Made by a program: the position numbers and the translations under genes. Below are positions 9,771 to 20,437 of a stretch of DNA of 64,000 nucleotides, one piece after another. Numbering within the stretch: the stretch's first letter is position 1; every line of letters begins with the position of its first letter. The notes under the pieces were generated by a model, which ran no database searches, was not told the DNA's origin, and saw only the letters and a program-made list of their open reading frames with translations. This stretch comes from Blastobasis lacticolella (Eukaryota > Arthropoda > Insecta > Lepidoptera > Blastobasidae), in assembly GCA_905147135.1 (NCBI GenBank), contig LR990056.1:4536001-4600000 (forward strand), written 5' to 3'.

Positions 9771-10720
9771 TACTTGTATCTTTTGTTTTTAGTTAAGTGT
9801 CTATCTACCAGTAAAATTATGTTCTAGCTTTGTATGCTTTAGCTATCCCGCTATACAATTTGCTTCACACCATTTGTGGTTAACTGGTAGGAATCTCATA
9901 TAGAGATAAATTCGCCATTATACTCATTTTCGTTTGATATATATAATTAAGTATGTATACAATACAGGATATAAGTAACAGTTTCATTACGGTACACGAT
10001 ATAGACCTATTACCACTCACACATTCACATACATTCCATTAATTCAATGAATTATTAGATTGGTTTGGAAAAGACTGACATCATAATGAAAAAGTTTGTG
10101 ATAATTTTCATGTCACACTTATAATTATAATATTGATATTAAAATGAAGGTATACTAAGTATCTGATCTGTAGTTCTAGTCTGTTCTGGTGTCCTTGCAG
10201 TGCAAAGTCTACAGGCGATACACCGAGGTATCGAAAAACATATATATAAAGCTGCTTCGATGGTTGTCCAACTATGAGACAGGGGATGGTATATCCCCGA
10301 AACTGTTCTGATGGAGATGGAGATGTTCCCTATGCTCCACCCCTGACCCACTTCCAATAAAGCTACATTGAATATTAGTCATCAATATAGTTCCTTGCAA
10401 CATCAAACACTTTTAAGTCGGCGCTCCAGAATGAAATTTGGTCCACCCTTTGAAAACCACTCTTGCACTCTTGGATATCCACCCCTTAATTAACAGAAAA
10501 ATATTTCCTACGTGATTCTCCAAAAACGCTTTTCCCAAAATTAAAGGAACATTTTCTGGGAAATGTTTTTAGGAGTATCTCTTGATCATCTCTTGATATC
10601 TACTGTGCAAGAGTGGGTTTGAAATGCTGGATCTCCGATACATTAATTATATCAGTGTTACAAGGGATTATTTTTAAAACTAAGCCAAAGAAAGTTAATT
10701 TAGCTTTATTGGAAATGGCT
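9771..10720. other. AT-rich intergenic stretch
   Basis: No convincing open frame. 10139-10357 has a short minus-strand frame without domain features. Confidence 0.4.
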
Positions 10721-10721
10721 C

Positions 10722-11245
10722 ATGGGTGGAGCGGATCAATCAGCCAGCGTATTAAGTCGCTTCAATAGAAAGGACAGGGCTTATTATTCCCTTCACACCT
10801 TTGATTTGCCAACGACATCGTCGCTATGGCCGAATCGCTGCAGGACCTGCAAGATGCTAAGCTGCAGAGCCTCGAGCATCGGCGTAGGGTTGCGTGTCTG
10901 TCAATCTTCTACAGGTTACATTTCGGAGAGTGTGCAAAGCAGTTGCACGACCTCATTCCGCCGGCGCCTTTCCGCCATCGAGAGACGCAATCCAGGAGAG
11001 CGCTTCATCTTTATGTCGTGGATCTTCCAGCTATAACGAGCCGCTTAGGTTCCACCTTTACATTAGTTATGGCTAAGGAATGGAATACGTTACCTACGAG
11101 TGTTCCTTGATCATTATAATTTGGACGCCTTCAAGGCTAAAGTTAGGGGTAGGCAAGGGTAGAGGTAGTTTAGAGGCTGTTCTTAGACAGGCATGCCCCA
11201 TCTTCGGCCGCATCGTCACTAACCACCAGGTGAGATGGCGTTCAA
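10722..11245 (+). pseudogene. non-LTR retrotransposon ORF2 C-terminus, decayed
   Basis: Two overlapping frames (10722-11036 and 10826-11110) together give the usual C-terminal text of jockey/CR1-like ORF2: SLEHRRRVACLSIFYRLHFGECAKQL, then an Arg-rich middle and AKEWNTLPTSVP. Frameshifts break it. The 3' region (ttcaaggctaaagtt, cttcggccgcatcgtcacta, accaccaggtgagatgg) matches 9170-9310. The RT catalytic core is missing, so the copy is 5' truncated and dead. Confidence 0.7.
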
Positions 11246-11249
11246 ATGC

Positions 11250-11640
11250 TTGAATAGTCTATTTTTAAAAAACTATCTGCTTTGGCTTACAGTCACGCAG
11301 TGGAAGCTTCTAACTAATAGGGTTCCTTGCAGTCAAGCCTCAACACATACAAAACACCTTAGACTCTCATTTACATTTTAACATTTATTTGTATTCACGA
11401 CCTGTTGTCATTTGATGAAACACAGCCTGTAATAAATTTCAGTAACGCATGTGTGGATACAGGTTTCATCCCAGCGGATTTATTTCATCCCCCACTGGAG
11501 GTCGACGCGTGTCGAAGCATATTTAACTAAAACATTTCAAATAAATTATTTACGATACGTTTTCAGGTCTGACTGTGCTAGTTAAGGGCTTACGCCTCTG
11601 TAAAATAACTTTCTGTTATTTCATCGGCATCTATGAAATT
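11250..11640. other. spacer, nothing recognised
   Basis: No open frame or repeat match was found here. Confidence 0.4.
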
Positions 11641-11674
11641 GTTAATGATTAAATATCTGCAACCTGTGTAGAAT

Positions 11675-11867
11675 GAGCTTCCAGACACAGTGTTTCCTTT
11701 GGATTAGGACATCGGATCGTTCAAAATGTATATTAGAGGTCTCTTTTGAGGCGGGCAACGCTTTGGTTTCTCCCCTGGTGTCGCGGATGCCCATAGACGG
11801 CGGTGACCACTTTCCATCAGATGGCCCGCTTGCCTGTTTGTCTACCGTACAACATAAAAAAATCTCT
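11675..11867 (+). mobile_element. LINE-E1 3' end
   Basis: gtatattagaggtctctttt, gaggcgggcaacgc, tttccatcagatggcccgct and an A-tail (acataaaaaa) match 33815-33958. Its 3' flank (11868-11960) is also present after the LINE-E1 end at 15968, so flank and element were duplicated together. Confidence 0.75.
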
Positions 11868-12151
11868 TCTGCTCCCAAAAATTTTGAAAGTTGTGACCTC
11901 ATGATATCCACTAAAGTGTTACATATAGCTGGCTCAGAATATTTCTTCCGTGATATTTTTCGTTGAATAACCGCAGACGCGTAAGATGCTCCCATGATCG
12001 AACCTGAAGATATTGCAATAACCCAGCAGATAAACTTAATGTTTCCTGAGGAAAAATATAGCGGGTGACACTGTGTAGGGTAAGGTAAAAAGAGGCTTAG
12101 TAAGGGTTCGGTGTTAGCAGATACGGTAGGTAAACTAAAATACAGTGACAA
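11868..12151 (-). pseudogene. unrecognised hydrophobic coding relic
   Basis: The upstream part of a minus-strand frame that runs 12151 to 11642. Outside the LINE-E1 insertion it reads about 95 residues, with a hydrophobic segment (ICWVIAISSGSIMGASYASA) followed by a basic one (IQRKISRKKYSEP). A second, more broken copy of the final ~30 residues is at 16045-16145. It may be part of a membrane protein gene or of a transposon; I cannot name the family. The LINE-E1 3' end replaces the rest of the frame. Confidence 0.3.
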
Positions 12152-13170
12152 TTGTGAGTGGACTTGAAATCGTAGTTTTCTGCTCCATTTTTATTACAAG
12201 TTTTTTATATCTGAAATTGAAAACCTTATCTGTCATATTTTTGTATACAACTTCGCGACAAATCTGCAGACAGTCTGCGATCTTTACTTAGTTAGTGGAA
12301 AGCAAAATTAAATTTAAAAAGTAATTCAAAAGTAACATTAACAACAATCCGTTGAATTTTAAATGTCCTTCTCTTGGCAGTCTGATGATTCAACAACTAG
12401 TTTTTGCCTCCGATTTAGTCTGAGTGGAATTCGTAAAAATATCCAGTAGTTTTGGAGATTAGCGTGTACAAACAGACAAACAGACAGAAGAAAATTTTAA
12501 AAATTCTTATTTTGTTACTATTTCTTTATCGCTCAAATTTTTTTTTGTATATTTGTTTTTACTGTTTTATTATATGAAGGTATACGTGTACAACCAAGAA
12601 GGTAGTTATCATTGTACAATTTTATTTATTTATTTCCAATTTAAAAAAGCTAAGACATTTCAGAGTAAATAAAAAATATAGTACTTGATACCAGTTGTGC
12701 TAAAACAGCTAAGGTTTGTGACGATCCATCTTGACTACTTCGTTGCCAAGGCGTGGTTTAAGTTTTTGAGCAATATTATCACTCAGTGGCAATACTGTAC
12801 ACGTACAGATACTTTAAAGAGCTTGTTTTATATCCGTTTCGCCCGTAACAATGTTATTTAATAATATTTCTGAGCGTTATCATTGAACGTGATCGAGAAT
12901 GTTGGAGATGTAATACGTGTACGAATGGGTATGATATTTTGGCGTCCTTCACAAAAAACCCTATTGTGAGTTTGTGTTCTCTCAAATCTAAGATGTTTGG
13001 CAGTAAGCTCCCAAATATATGGACCGATTTCCAGCAAAATCTCACCAAATCTCATTTGACTTGGGTCAACGAAAATCGCACTTCAACTTTTTAATTTAGC
13101 TGTTAAACATTATCCAGGTTAGAAAAATTATTTCACAGAAAAAAATTTCATGCACACATTTCATTTATTT
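12152..13170. other. AT-rich intergenic stretch
   Basis: Mostly featureless. 12400-12490 carries words of the Helitron-like family (attcgtaaaaatatccagtag, acaaacagacaaacagacag). A minus-strand frame at 12854-13048 has no recognised domain. Confidence 0.4.
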
Positions 13171-13171
13171 C

Positions 13172-13435
13172 ATCATCACAGCCCATAACAGTCCACTGCA
13201 GAACTTTGGGCCGCTTCTACAAAACGGGAGGTTATTGCCATAATCTCCACGCTTGGCAGGAGGGTTGGAGATCGCAGTGTTGTAAACTTAACAATGGAAA
13301 ACGCTGCTGCCCATTTTCCAGTTTACGGAGACTCTAGATCTTTTGTCTCTAAACAGTAATCGCCTTGTACGTCACCTACGAGTGTAAGGGGTTGGTGCTA
13401 TTCTACTCTGCCGGACACCACGCGGCATTATCATT
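13172..13435 (+). mobile_element. SINE-C copy, nearly complete
   Basis: From catcacagcccataacagtc to ggttggtgctattctactctg and gccggacaccacgcgg, parallel to 39788-40047 with point differences and a small deletion near 13330-13350. Confidence 0.8.
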
Positions 13436-13444
13436 ATCATTATT

Positions 13445-13620
13445 TATTTATTCTTAGTCATTTCTGTCTCACTACAGGCCAAAGGCCTCTCTATCAATCT
13501 TCCACGACTTACGGTCGGATGCTTTCCTCGGCCAACTCTTAGAAAAGGCGTCCAACTCGTCCCGCCATCTCCGTCGGGGCCTCCCGCGCTTCCTTGTAAC
13601 GTTTTGTGGGGTCCAGTCGG
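13445..13620 (-). mobile_element. dispersed LINE-like 3' region
   Basis: GC-rich block (aaaggcctctctatcaatct, cgtccaactcgtcccgccat) followed by gcgcttccttgtaac. It resembles Rep-G in layout (46195-46400), but I see no second close copy in the window. Confidence 0.35.
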
Positions 13621-13639
13621 TGGATATTTTTGCACATTA

Positions 13640-14990
13640 TTGATTTGGCATGTGGCGGCATACATTAAGAGTAAGACCGGTGACGTATCGAGTTTAAGTA
13701 ATTATAGGCCTATCTCACTGGCGACGATTGTGGCCAAGGTACTTGAGCGCCTTATACACCAGAAACTGGCTTCGTCACTGAACATCGATGATGGACAGTT
13801 TGGGTTTAGACAGGAAGTCTCACTGACATGGCCATTTTTTCTCTGAAACAGGTCGTCAGACACTATGTCGGTCAGAAAACTAGCGTATACGCATATTTTT
13901 TAGACCTTAGTCATGCCTTTGACACTTTAGATCATGACCTGCTATGGGAGAAAATGGAAAGACAAAACATTCCAAATGGAGTGGTTGGGCTGATGCGATA
14001 TTGGTATCGAAATCAGACCAATGCTGTTAGGTGGGGTGGTGCTGTGTCCAATGACTTCAGGTTCTCCTGTGGTGTTAGGCAGGGTGGGCTTACCTCTCCC
14101 GATCTGTTTTATTTATACGTCAATGAGTTGATAGTGGAGCTGAGCAGGACCCCAGTTGGTCTGAGGTTGGGTGAACGTTATGTTAACAATCTTAGTTATG
14201 CTGATGACATGGTCCTGCTCAGCCCCTCTATCAAAGGCATTAGACGATTGTTAAAAATATGCGGAGGCTATGCTGAGTCACATAACCTAAAGTATAATGC
14301 GAAAAAACTAAACTTCTGGTTTTCAGATCGGGAAGGGGCCCCCAGCATATTCCAAATGTTAGTGTCTGTGGTCAGACTGTAAAAATAGTGGACAAGTTCA
14401 GGTACCTTGGCCATATCCTTGCCTCAGATTTAAAGGACAATGCCGATATCGAGCGTCAACGTAGGTCGCTCTCGGTGGTAGGTAACATGATAGCTAGGAA
14501 GTTTTTTAAAGCATATGAAAATGTAAAGATCCATTTGTTTAGGACGTACTGCCAGAGTTTCTACACGTGTCAACCGTCCGTGTCCAGTATAACAACATTT
14601 ACAGACACCTGATGGGATTGAAATACCATTGTAGTGCATCTGGAATGTTCGCAGAAGCACGACTGGACACATTTAATGCCATTCAGAGGAAGCGTATTGC
14701 TTCATTCCTGTCCAGGGTTGGCGCGTGTAGCAACTCTATTATAAGAGAACTGGCTGACAGATTACACACTTCGTGTATGTATGAACGTTGGCTGACCATA
14801 GCATGCTAAGTGCACTCGTGACTTGATATAGACTCAATTATTTTATTTTATTTCATTCACAATGTTTTGTATTTTATTATATTATTGTATTTTTTTTTTC
14901 ATTTTTAATTTAATTATATGTACTATTGTACCTATGGACCACGAGTCCGAAATAAAGATATTATTATTATTATTATTATATATATTTATT
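13640..14990 (+). pseudogene. CR1-like non-LTR retrotransposon, 5'-truncated and frameshifted
   Basis: The RT domain runs over four frames: 13655-13846 (NYRPISLATIVAKVLERL), 13828-14382 (FLDLSHAFDTLDHDLLW, GVRQGGLTSPDLF and the catalytic YADD at 14197-14208), 14388-14612 (thumb region DKFRYLGHILASD) and 14567-14809 (C-terminal part). The breaks lie near 13840, 14380 and 14570. No endonuclease domain precedes it. After the last frame come an AATAAA-like signal (cgaaataaagat, near 14950) and a (TTA)n tail at 14962-14980, as expected for a CR1/Rex-type LINE ending in a microsatellite. The catalytic motif is intact but the frame is not. Confidence 0.8.
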
Positions 14991-14999
14991 TATTTAACA

Positions 15000-15490
15000 G
15001 TTTATTGTGCACAATAACATTTATACAATATTGACATAACGAAAACAACACAACAGGTACAGCTTATTTCATAAGAAATATCTTACAGCAGACCTACGGA
15101 AGAGACAGGGCATAATCAGAAAGGCAGACGGCGTGCACCTTAAAATACCTAATCTACATAATACAAAAAAAAATACTAGAATGAAATTATAATACCTAAT
15201 TAAATACAAAGTTACATACAACATACATACTTAAATACATACATACATATGTATACATATACTATGGATAACAAATGGAAAGATAATACTCTTTAACTCG
15301 CTTTTTAAAGGTTTCAAGTGAAGGACTGATACGTTCATTAAATGGCAATGAATTCCACAATCTAGCCGCATGTACAGAGAAGGAATTAGAATAACACTCA
15401 GATTGATGAGGGGGAATGGAGAGGAGTGCCTTGACGCTAGAGCGACAAGGCATGTCCTGGGGGCGGGAAAAACTGAAACATAATATATGT
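15000..15490 (-). pseudogene. non-LTR retrotransposon 3' end, minus strand
   Basis: The minus-strand frame from about 15490 to 15262 ends with SFSVHAARLWNSLPFNERIS and LETFKKRVKEYYLS, a common LINE ORF2 C-terminus. The 3' UTR has a TATG/CATA microsatellite (15215-15260) and reaches the gtgcacaataa block near 15000. RT is not present. Confidence 0.65.
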
Positions 15491-15513
15491 AATATATGTA
15501 TAATTATATCATA

Positions 15514-15902
15514 ATGAGCAGTTTTCCAATAGATATCACCACTCACTAGATGGCGCCCCAACAATTTTGTTAATTGATAATCGCTTGAAATAGGTTTTTA
15601 GCAAAGAGGATTACTGGTACACTGGGTACGTTGTATTGGATAATATTGTATTTGTCAATAGTTTTCAACCATTTAAGAGGCTGTAATAATAATGGAACAT
15701 AGTGCCAACTTATATAAATATTTCTTTGTATATTTCGTTCAACCTATAAAAGCTATGTTTATATTAATAAACATTTTATTTTTAGGTTTAGTATTAGATG
15801 GCTGCATGAAATCACTGCCACCATCATACAGATTAAAAAAAGATTGTCAAAGTTGTAGGAGCGCCATCTATTGATGCGTCTTGAAACCAACTGATAATAC
15901 CT
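15514..15902 (+). mobile_element. MITE-F copy, right end truncated
   Basis: The left terminus atgagcagttttccaatag follows TA (15512-15513). The body (aattgataatcgcttgaaat, tgtaggagcgccatctattg) matches 8334-8729. It ends in aatacct without the gaaaactcctcat terminus. Confidence 0.75.
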
Positions 15903-15967
15903 AAAAGATATACATACTAAAAGATGGTGCTGGTTTCCGGAAGCGAACCTTTTTTCAGTAAAGGAAA

Positions 15968-16145
15968 GGGACTATAGACGGCGGTGACCACTTTCCATCA
16001 GGTGGCTCGCTTGCCTGTTTGTCTACCGTACAACATAAAAAAACCTCTTCTTGTGGCAGCTCCCAAAAATGTTTAAAGTTGTGACCTGTAACACTAAAGT
16101 GTTACATATTAGCTGGCTCAGAATATTTCTTCCGTGATATTTTAC
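15968..16145 (+). repeat. LINE-E1 end plus duplicated flank
   Basis: 15968-16040 is a LINE-E1 3' end (gacggcggtgaccactttcc ... acataaaaaaa). 16041-16145 (cagctcccaaaaatgtttaa, tggctcagaatatttcttcc) repeats the flank seen at 11868-11960. The shared breakpoint shows a duplicated segment, not two independent insertions. Confidence 0.7.
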
Positions 16146-17984
16146 ATCACTTTTAAATGTTAAATGTAAATGCTTTGGATTCTGTCTGTAAGTTTGCATT
16201 TATTATAAATAAATAAATAGTACATACTTCTCACGTTGGGAAAAAGGCGTCCCATCACATTTTAACGAATCAGATTCAAGGGCTCAATAAAGAGAACTGT
16301 TGATGTTAAATAAATGTATAATTTCCACAAAGCAAATTCAACTTCTACAATACCCAGCTACAATAAACAATCGTGCCAAAGTTATAATAAAATTAAATCT
16401 AAAGCGCATCTAAATCTAACTTGTACAGTCTGTTACATCAGCCAGACATTCACACTTTTCTAGCTTTTTGATCTAAGTTAACCAAGATAACAAGTGAAAT
16501 ACCAACTGCTATAACCGACTGTACTCACTTAACTCTAATAATCGCCCAAGTTTACAAACGCAATAAAGCATAGAAAACGAGTGATGTACTTATAGAACAA
16601 TATGTATAATGTACTTAAATATTTCTATACTACTAATAAATAAACGTTAAAATAATTATCACTAACTAAATTTCTAAGGTCTTCTTAAAGCGATATTTAA
16701 CTCGTCCATTTCTCACCGAAAATCAAATATCTATGACCGTAAATCAAGTATTTAAAATAAAACGATTACTTATTGCTTAATTAATCAGTAACATTCACGG
16801 ACTTCGTTTCACAACACCGTCACCCGTTTCTTTTTACCGCTACCCGAATAGAAGAAGAGCAGCACTACAACATCACCATATCTCACCAAGGAGGAGGAGG
16901 GGATCCAAATTTGGAAAAGAAAATCTTCACTGTACTTTGTATACCTTACTTGTACATAATGGACGGCCCCTTTTAATAAACAAGTGTCAATTCGTTTGAC
17001 TGATTGATAAGTTACTTAAGCACCTACTTGATTCTTACGTGACATAGCTTACGTTCTTAAACATTTTTGTCACGCTCTCATTTTAATCAAAGAGACTACC
17101 GGTCTCGAACCGCGCAGTAATGTTCTTTAGCGATAACCGTAACAATTCGCTCAACAATTTAATTATGAGGACAATTTCCAGCACCTGAATGTTTTGGGGC
17201 AATAATACCTGACGCTGACTCACGAAGGAATCGTCACGACGTTTATGAGGAAACATAAATTCGTACTAAATGTTGGGAAGGCGGCGACGATGGGGAATAA
17301 CGCTGTGGAAGCATCGTCGCCATACGCACTGGGGTTTAGAAACGCCGCGGGTTAACTCTGCGTTTGAAGACCCTAGTGGTTGTTAATTATTTATTTATTG
17401 TTTGAGTGATTTACAGCGTAATAAACATTTAGAGTGTAACTAATGTAAAATCATATGCTAATGATAAGTATGCACCTTACATTACAACCTATAACATTAA
17501 CGACGTGAAACAAAAGTGAAAATTTGGTCGTTACGATGTACTGTCGTCGAGTCCAAATAAGTTACTCGCGACATTTTTGATACACTTCAAAAAATATATT
17601 ATCACAAAATGCAACTAATATTTGACAAGCCTACGTGAATTTTTTTTGTAATAATATGAAATAAGAGAAACTTCTACAAAGGTGCCATTGCAATAAAATA
17701 AAAAAATAATTATTCCTACATACTGTCCATATCTGCGACAATAAATAAATACATTTTTCTCACACAATTGTACAAAAATGAAAAAAAAAGCTGCGTTTTA
17801 ACAGCCTCGTGCGTCCAAGGGTTCACGCACAATTTCTTTCATTAAACACGTTTTAATTAAATCTGACGCAGCCTTTCCCATCGGAGCGGGGACTGATATA
17901 AAGAGGGGGTACAAACATCTTGCGCAATGAATTCCTGTAGTACTATTATGGAATACTCTCGTTACGTTATCGTTAACTACACAT
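16146..17984. other. 1.8-kb AT-rich stretch without recognised gene
   Basis: No long open frame, splice-flanked exon or repeat match was found. Only short fragments are open, and 17985-18001 begins the SINE-C scrap that forms the target of the next element. Confidence 0.45.
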
Positions 17985-18001
17985 TGGGTTGGTGATATTC
18001 T

Positions 18002-18015
18002 ACTCTGCCGCACAC
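18002..18015. repeat. target-site duplication, left copy
   Basis: actctgccgcacac, identical to 24128-24141. It lies in the 3' part of a SINE-C fragment (gttggtgatattctactctg), so the target was an older repeat. The first one to three bases could instead belong to the element's tail. Confidence 0.85.
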
Positions 18016-18838
18016 TTGGGGTGGGGGTGATAGTCTGGGCCCTGGGGTGGTAATCCAGTTGGGGGGAGAGCCACCAGTAAGCACCAGGAAACAACATCTT
18101 GCCCAGTGCATGCCCGGGAAGTGGACCCGGGCAATGGCACCTATCATCAAGTCCTCACATGACGTCCGCGTCGTCCACCCTGGTAATGCTGCGGCTCATA
18201 ACGAGTCCACACCTGGAGATTCAAACTCCGCTCGGAGCCGTAGTAGCGGACATGTGATGTGGCGAAGGCGAACAACCGGCGCCATAACCGGTCCCCTCCA
18301 ACTCGTCCTTACCCCGACTGGCATGTGGCACAACAGTCGGGGGCCTTCTGTCGCGTCATCTAGCTTGACAGCAGGTAGGGCAACTTGTGCCACCCACGTG
18401 TTTGTGCCGTGCGTGGAGACCCGTACGGGGGGATGAAGGGATCCTGGAGGCTGAGCGTTGGGTGGGCCGGTCGTTGGTTTAAGTGCCCGCCCAAACGCAA
18501 CACTCCTCTTCGGCCTGGATTTCTCCTCAAACGGGCGGTTGTAGGTTAGCCACCTATGATCAATCGGCTGAGGCATCCCGTAAGAGGGCCGCTAGGCTAG
18601 GTCGCCGGTTTGTAGGGGGACGGACGGACGGATGGGCGCTCTGTGCGACAGCTGCGGTTCCACTGCGGTAGTCGCGTCAGGGCACCTGACCAGTTCCGGC
18701 CCGACACTCTCTGCAAAAAGGGACCTATATCTCTGGGGTAGTTCTGGCGGTGCGTGAACTTTTCGCGTGCCGTCCCCACTTTGCGGGCTCCAAGGAGGGT
18801 GGAACGCCGCCAGAGATGAATTTTTGATCGATCCCTTT
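18016..18838 (+). promoter_or_regulatory. 5' UTR of the intact LINE
   Basis: GC-rich leader without a TATA box. Non-LTR elements normally carry an internal promoter near their first base, so transcription probably starts close to 18016; no initiator motif can be singled out. Short frames within it lack domain character. Confidence 0.5.
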
Positions 18839-20437
18839 ATGGAAAGTAAACGCAAAACCAACCCAAACCCTTTGGCAGCATCCCTTAATGCGCCAACAAC
18901 AACCGCAGCCTGTACAGGCTCGGTATTACGAACATCAGCAGCTCCTGCGCCAACTTTGGTAGCACCAGGAGATGTACCTACATCACCAGCGGCTGAAGCT
19001 GCAAGTACGGCAATGGACCTATCCGACCTACAGGAGGCCATGCCGAGCGTCACTCCGAGGAAGACATCGTCTCCAAGGAGGGATATCTCGGGCGTGGGCG
19101 GACCCGGACCACAGCCGACAGCGGCATCAGCCAAATTAACAAAACAAAAAAAGAAAAAAAAGCGAGTCTCTAGCAAAGTGAGGCGCGAGAAGGCGAAGGC
19201 CAAGGCTAAGAAGGCTAGGGATCTTGAGGCAGATGGCAACAGGGCGCTTTCATCAGTGGAGGCGACCCCGAGCCCAAGCGCGATGCCGGCCGCAGCTACC
19301 CCAGTGGTAGCAGCGACGGCCAGTGCTAAGGCAGTGCCAGCAGCCAGAGGACCAGAGCCTTTTAAAGCCCGCTTGTATAGAGGCAAAAGAGCAGGGAAGC
19401 AAGTGGCGTCACGTCAGTCGACCCCGGTCGTCGAGACGAAAGACGACAGCAGCAAGCCCGCTAAACGGAATCGCCCGGACGATTCGCTAACACCAAAGGA
19501 CGTTGCAAAACGGCCAAAGACGAAACGCCATCCGGAGGGCTCCGTGAATTACGCCGACGCGCTTAAGTCAAAAGACTTGTGCATGGCGATACTCACGGAG
19601 CCATTCCGCGAACTCAAGGCGGAACACCTCGAGGCCATTGAGGCTGAGATCGACGAGGCAATTGACCGGCAACTGGGGATTCCCAGCGGCAGTGCTTCGA
19701 CGACCTCGGCCCCAGGCTTTAGAGGACGACCTATACTAGGCGAGGGGGTTGTCAAGCTTTGGTGCTGGGACGATCGCTCGGTGGAATGGCTCCGCAACAA
19801 TGTGGAGACGTTCAAAACACCATACCCTGGTACCAGACTGGTGGTCAAACGCCAGTCTGAATTGCCGAAAAGGGTCAAAGCGTACGTCCTAATACCGAAG
19901 TACGGGGGCGAAGGCTTGGACATTGTCCGGCGTCGCCTCGTAGGACAAAACCCGTGGCATGCCGTCGACCAGTGGGCCGTGTATCACTCGGAGGTGCAGG
20001 AGGAGAAGGGGCAACTCCGTCTGATACTGGGTATACTGCAGGCCGACGTAGCCCTTCTAGATAAGAACGGGAGACGACTGTGCTACAGAGTCGGCTCCGT
20101 GTACGTTAAGTACGGGGATGAGGAGAGCGCTAGTGCGGCTGACGCACCCGTGCCTCCTCAGGAGCAGCAGATACAGCCAAACCTCGACCCTGGGGCCCTC
20201 CCTGGGGACGAGGGGGATCCTCAAAGCAAACCCAGTCGCACGACTGAGGTCAGCCAGGGGAAACCAGGCTGCGTCACCGCTGTTCCTGCCCAGGTCTCGA
20301 CCACAGCGAGGCCTCCTGATGCTTCTAAGAAGCGACAGGAAGCTACGCTAACGGCGGACAGGGAATCCTCGTCCGAAGAGGAGAGGGAGTTATTAGGTAG
20401 TGATGGCTTCGCTACATATGACTCCAGCTCCTCTTAA
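18839..20437 (+). CDS. LINE ORF1, DUF4780-like nucleic-acid-binding protein
   Basis: Starts at the first in-frame ATG (18839), giving 532 residues; the frame is open 24 codons further upstream but without an ATG. The N-terminal third is Ala/Pro/Ser-rich and followed by a lysine/arginine run (KQKKKKKRVSSKVRREKAK, about residues 100-120) suited to RNA binding or nuclear import. Residues ~240-425 form a folded domain (KLWCWDDRSVEWLRNNV, RVKAYVLIPKYGGEGLDIV, HAVDQWAVYHSEVQ) that I recognise as DUF4780, known from insect LINE ORF1s. The C-terminal ~100 residues are Ser/Glu-rich and disordered-looking. No CCHC knuckles are seen. Expected role: coats the element RNA to form the retrotransposition particle. 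It overlaps ORF2 by 35 nt. Confidence 0.85.
   Translation: MESKRKTNPNPLAASLNAPTTTAACTGSVLRTSAAPAPTLVAPGDVPTSPAAEAASTAMDLSDLQEAMPSVTPRKTSSPRRDISGVGGPGPQPTAASAKLTKQKKKKKRVSSKVRREKAKAKAKKARDLEADGNRALSSVEATPSPSAMPAAATPVVAATASAKAVPAARGPEPFKARLYRGKRAGKQVASRQSTPVVETKDDSSKPAKRNRPDDSLTPKDVAKRPKTKRHPEGSVNYADALKSKDLCMAILTEPFRELKAEHLEAIEAEIDEAIDRQLGIPSGSASTTSAPGFRGRPILGEGVVKLWCWDDRSVEWLRNNVETFKTPYPGTRLVVKRQSELPKRVKAYVLIPKYGGEGLDIVRRRLVGQNPWHAVDQWAVYHSEVQEEKGQLRLILGILQADVALLDKNGRRLCYRVGSVYVKYGDEESASAADAPVPPQEQQIQPNLDPGALPGDEGDPQSKPSRTTEVSQGKPGCVTAVPAQVSTTARPPDASKKRQEATLTADRESSSEEERELLGSDGFATYDSSSS

Noticed and set aside
19549..19923. Minus-strand frames within the intact LINE (for example 19549-19923, 20600-20914, 23231-23542)
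   Set aside because: They are antisense shadows of ORF1 and ORF2, which carry the domain motifs.
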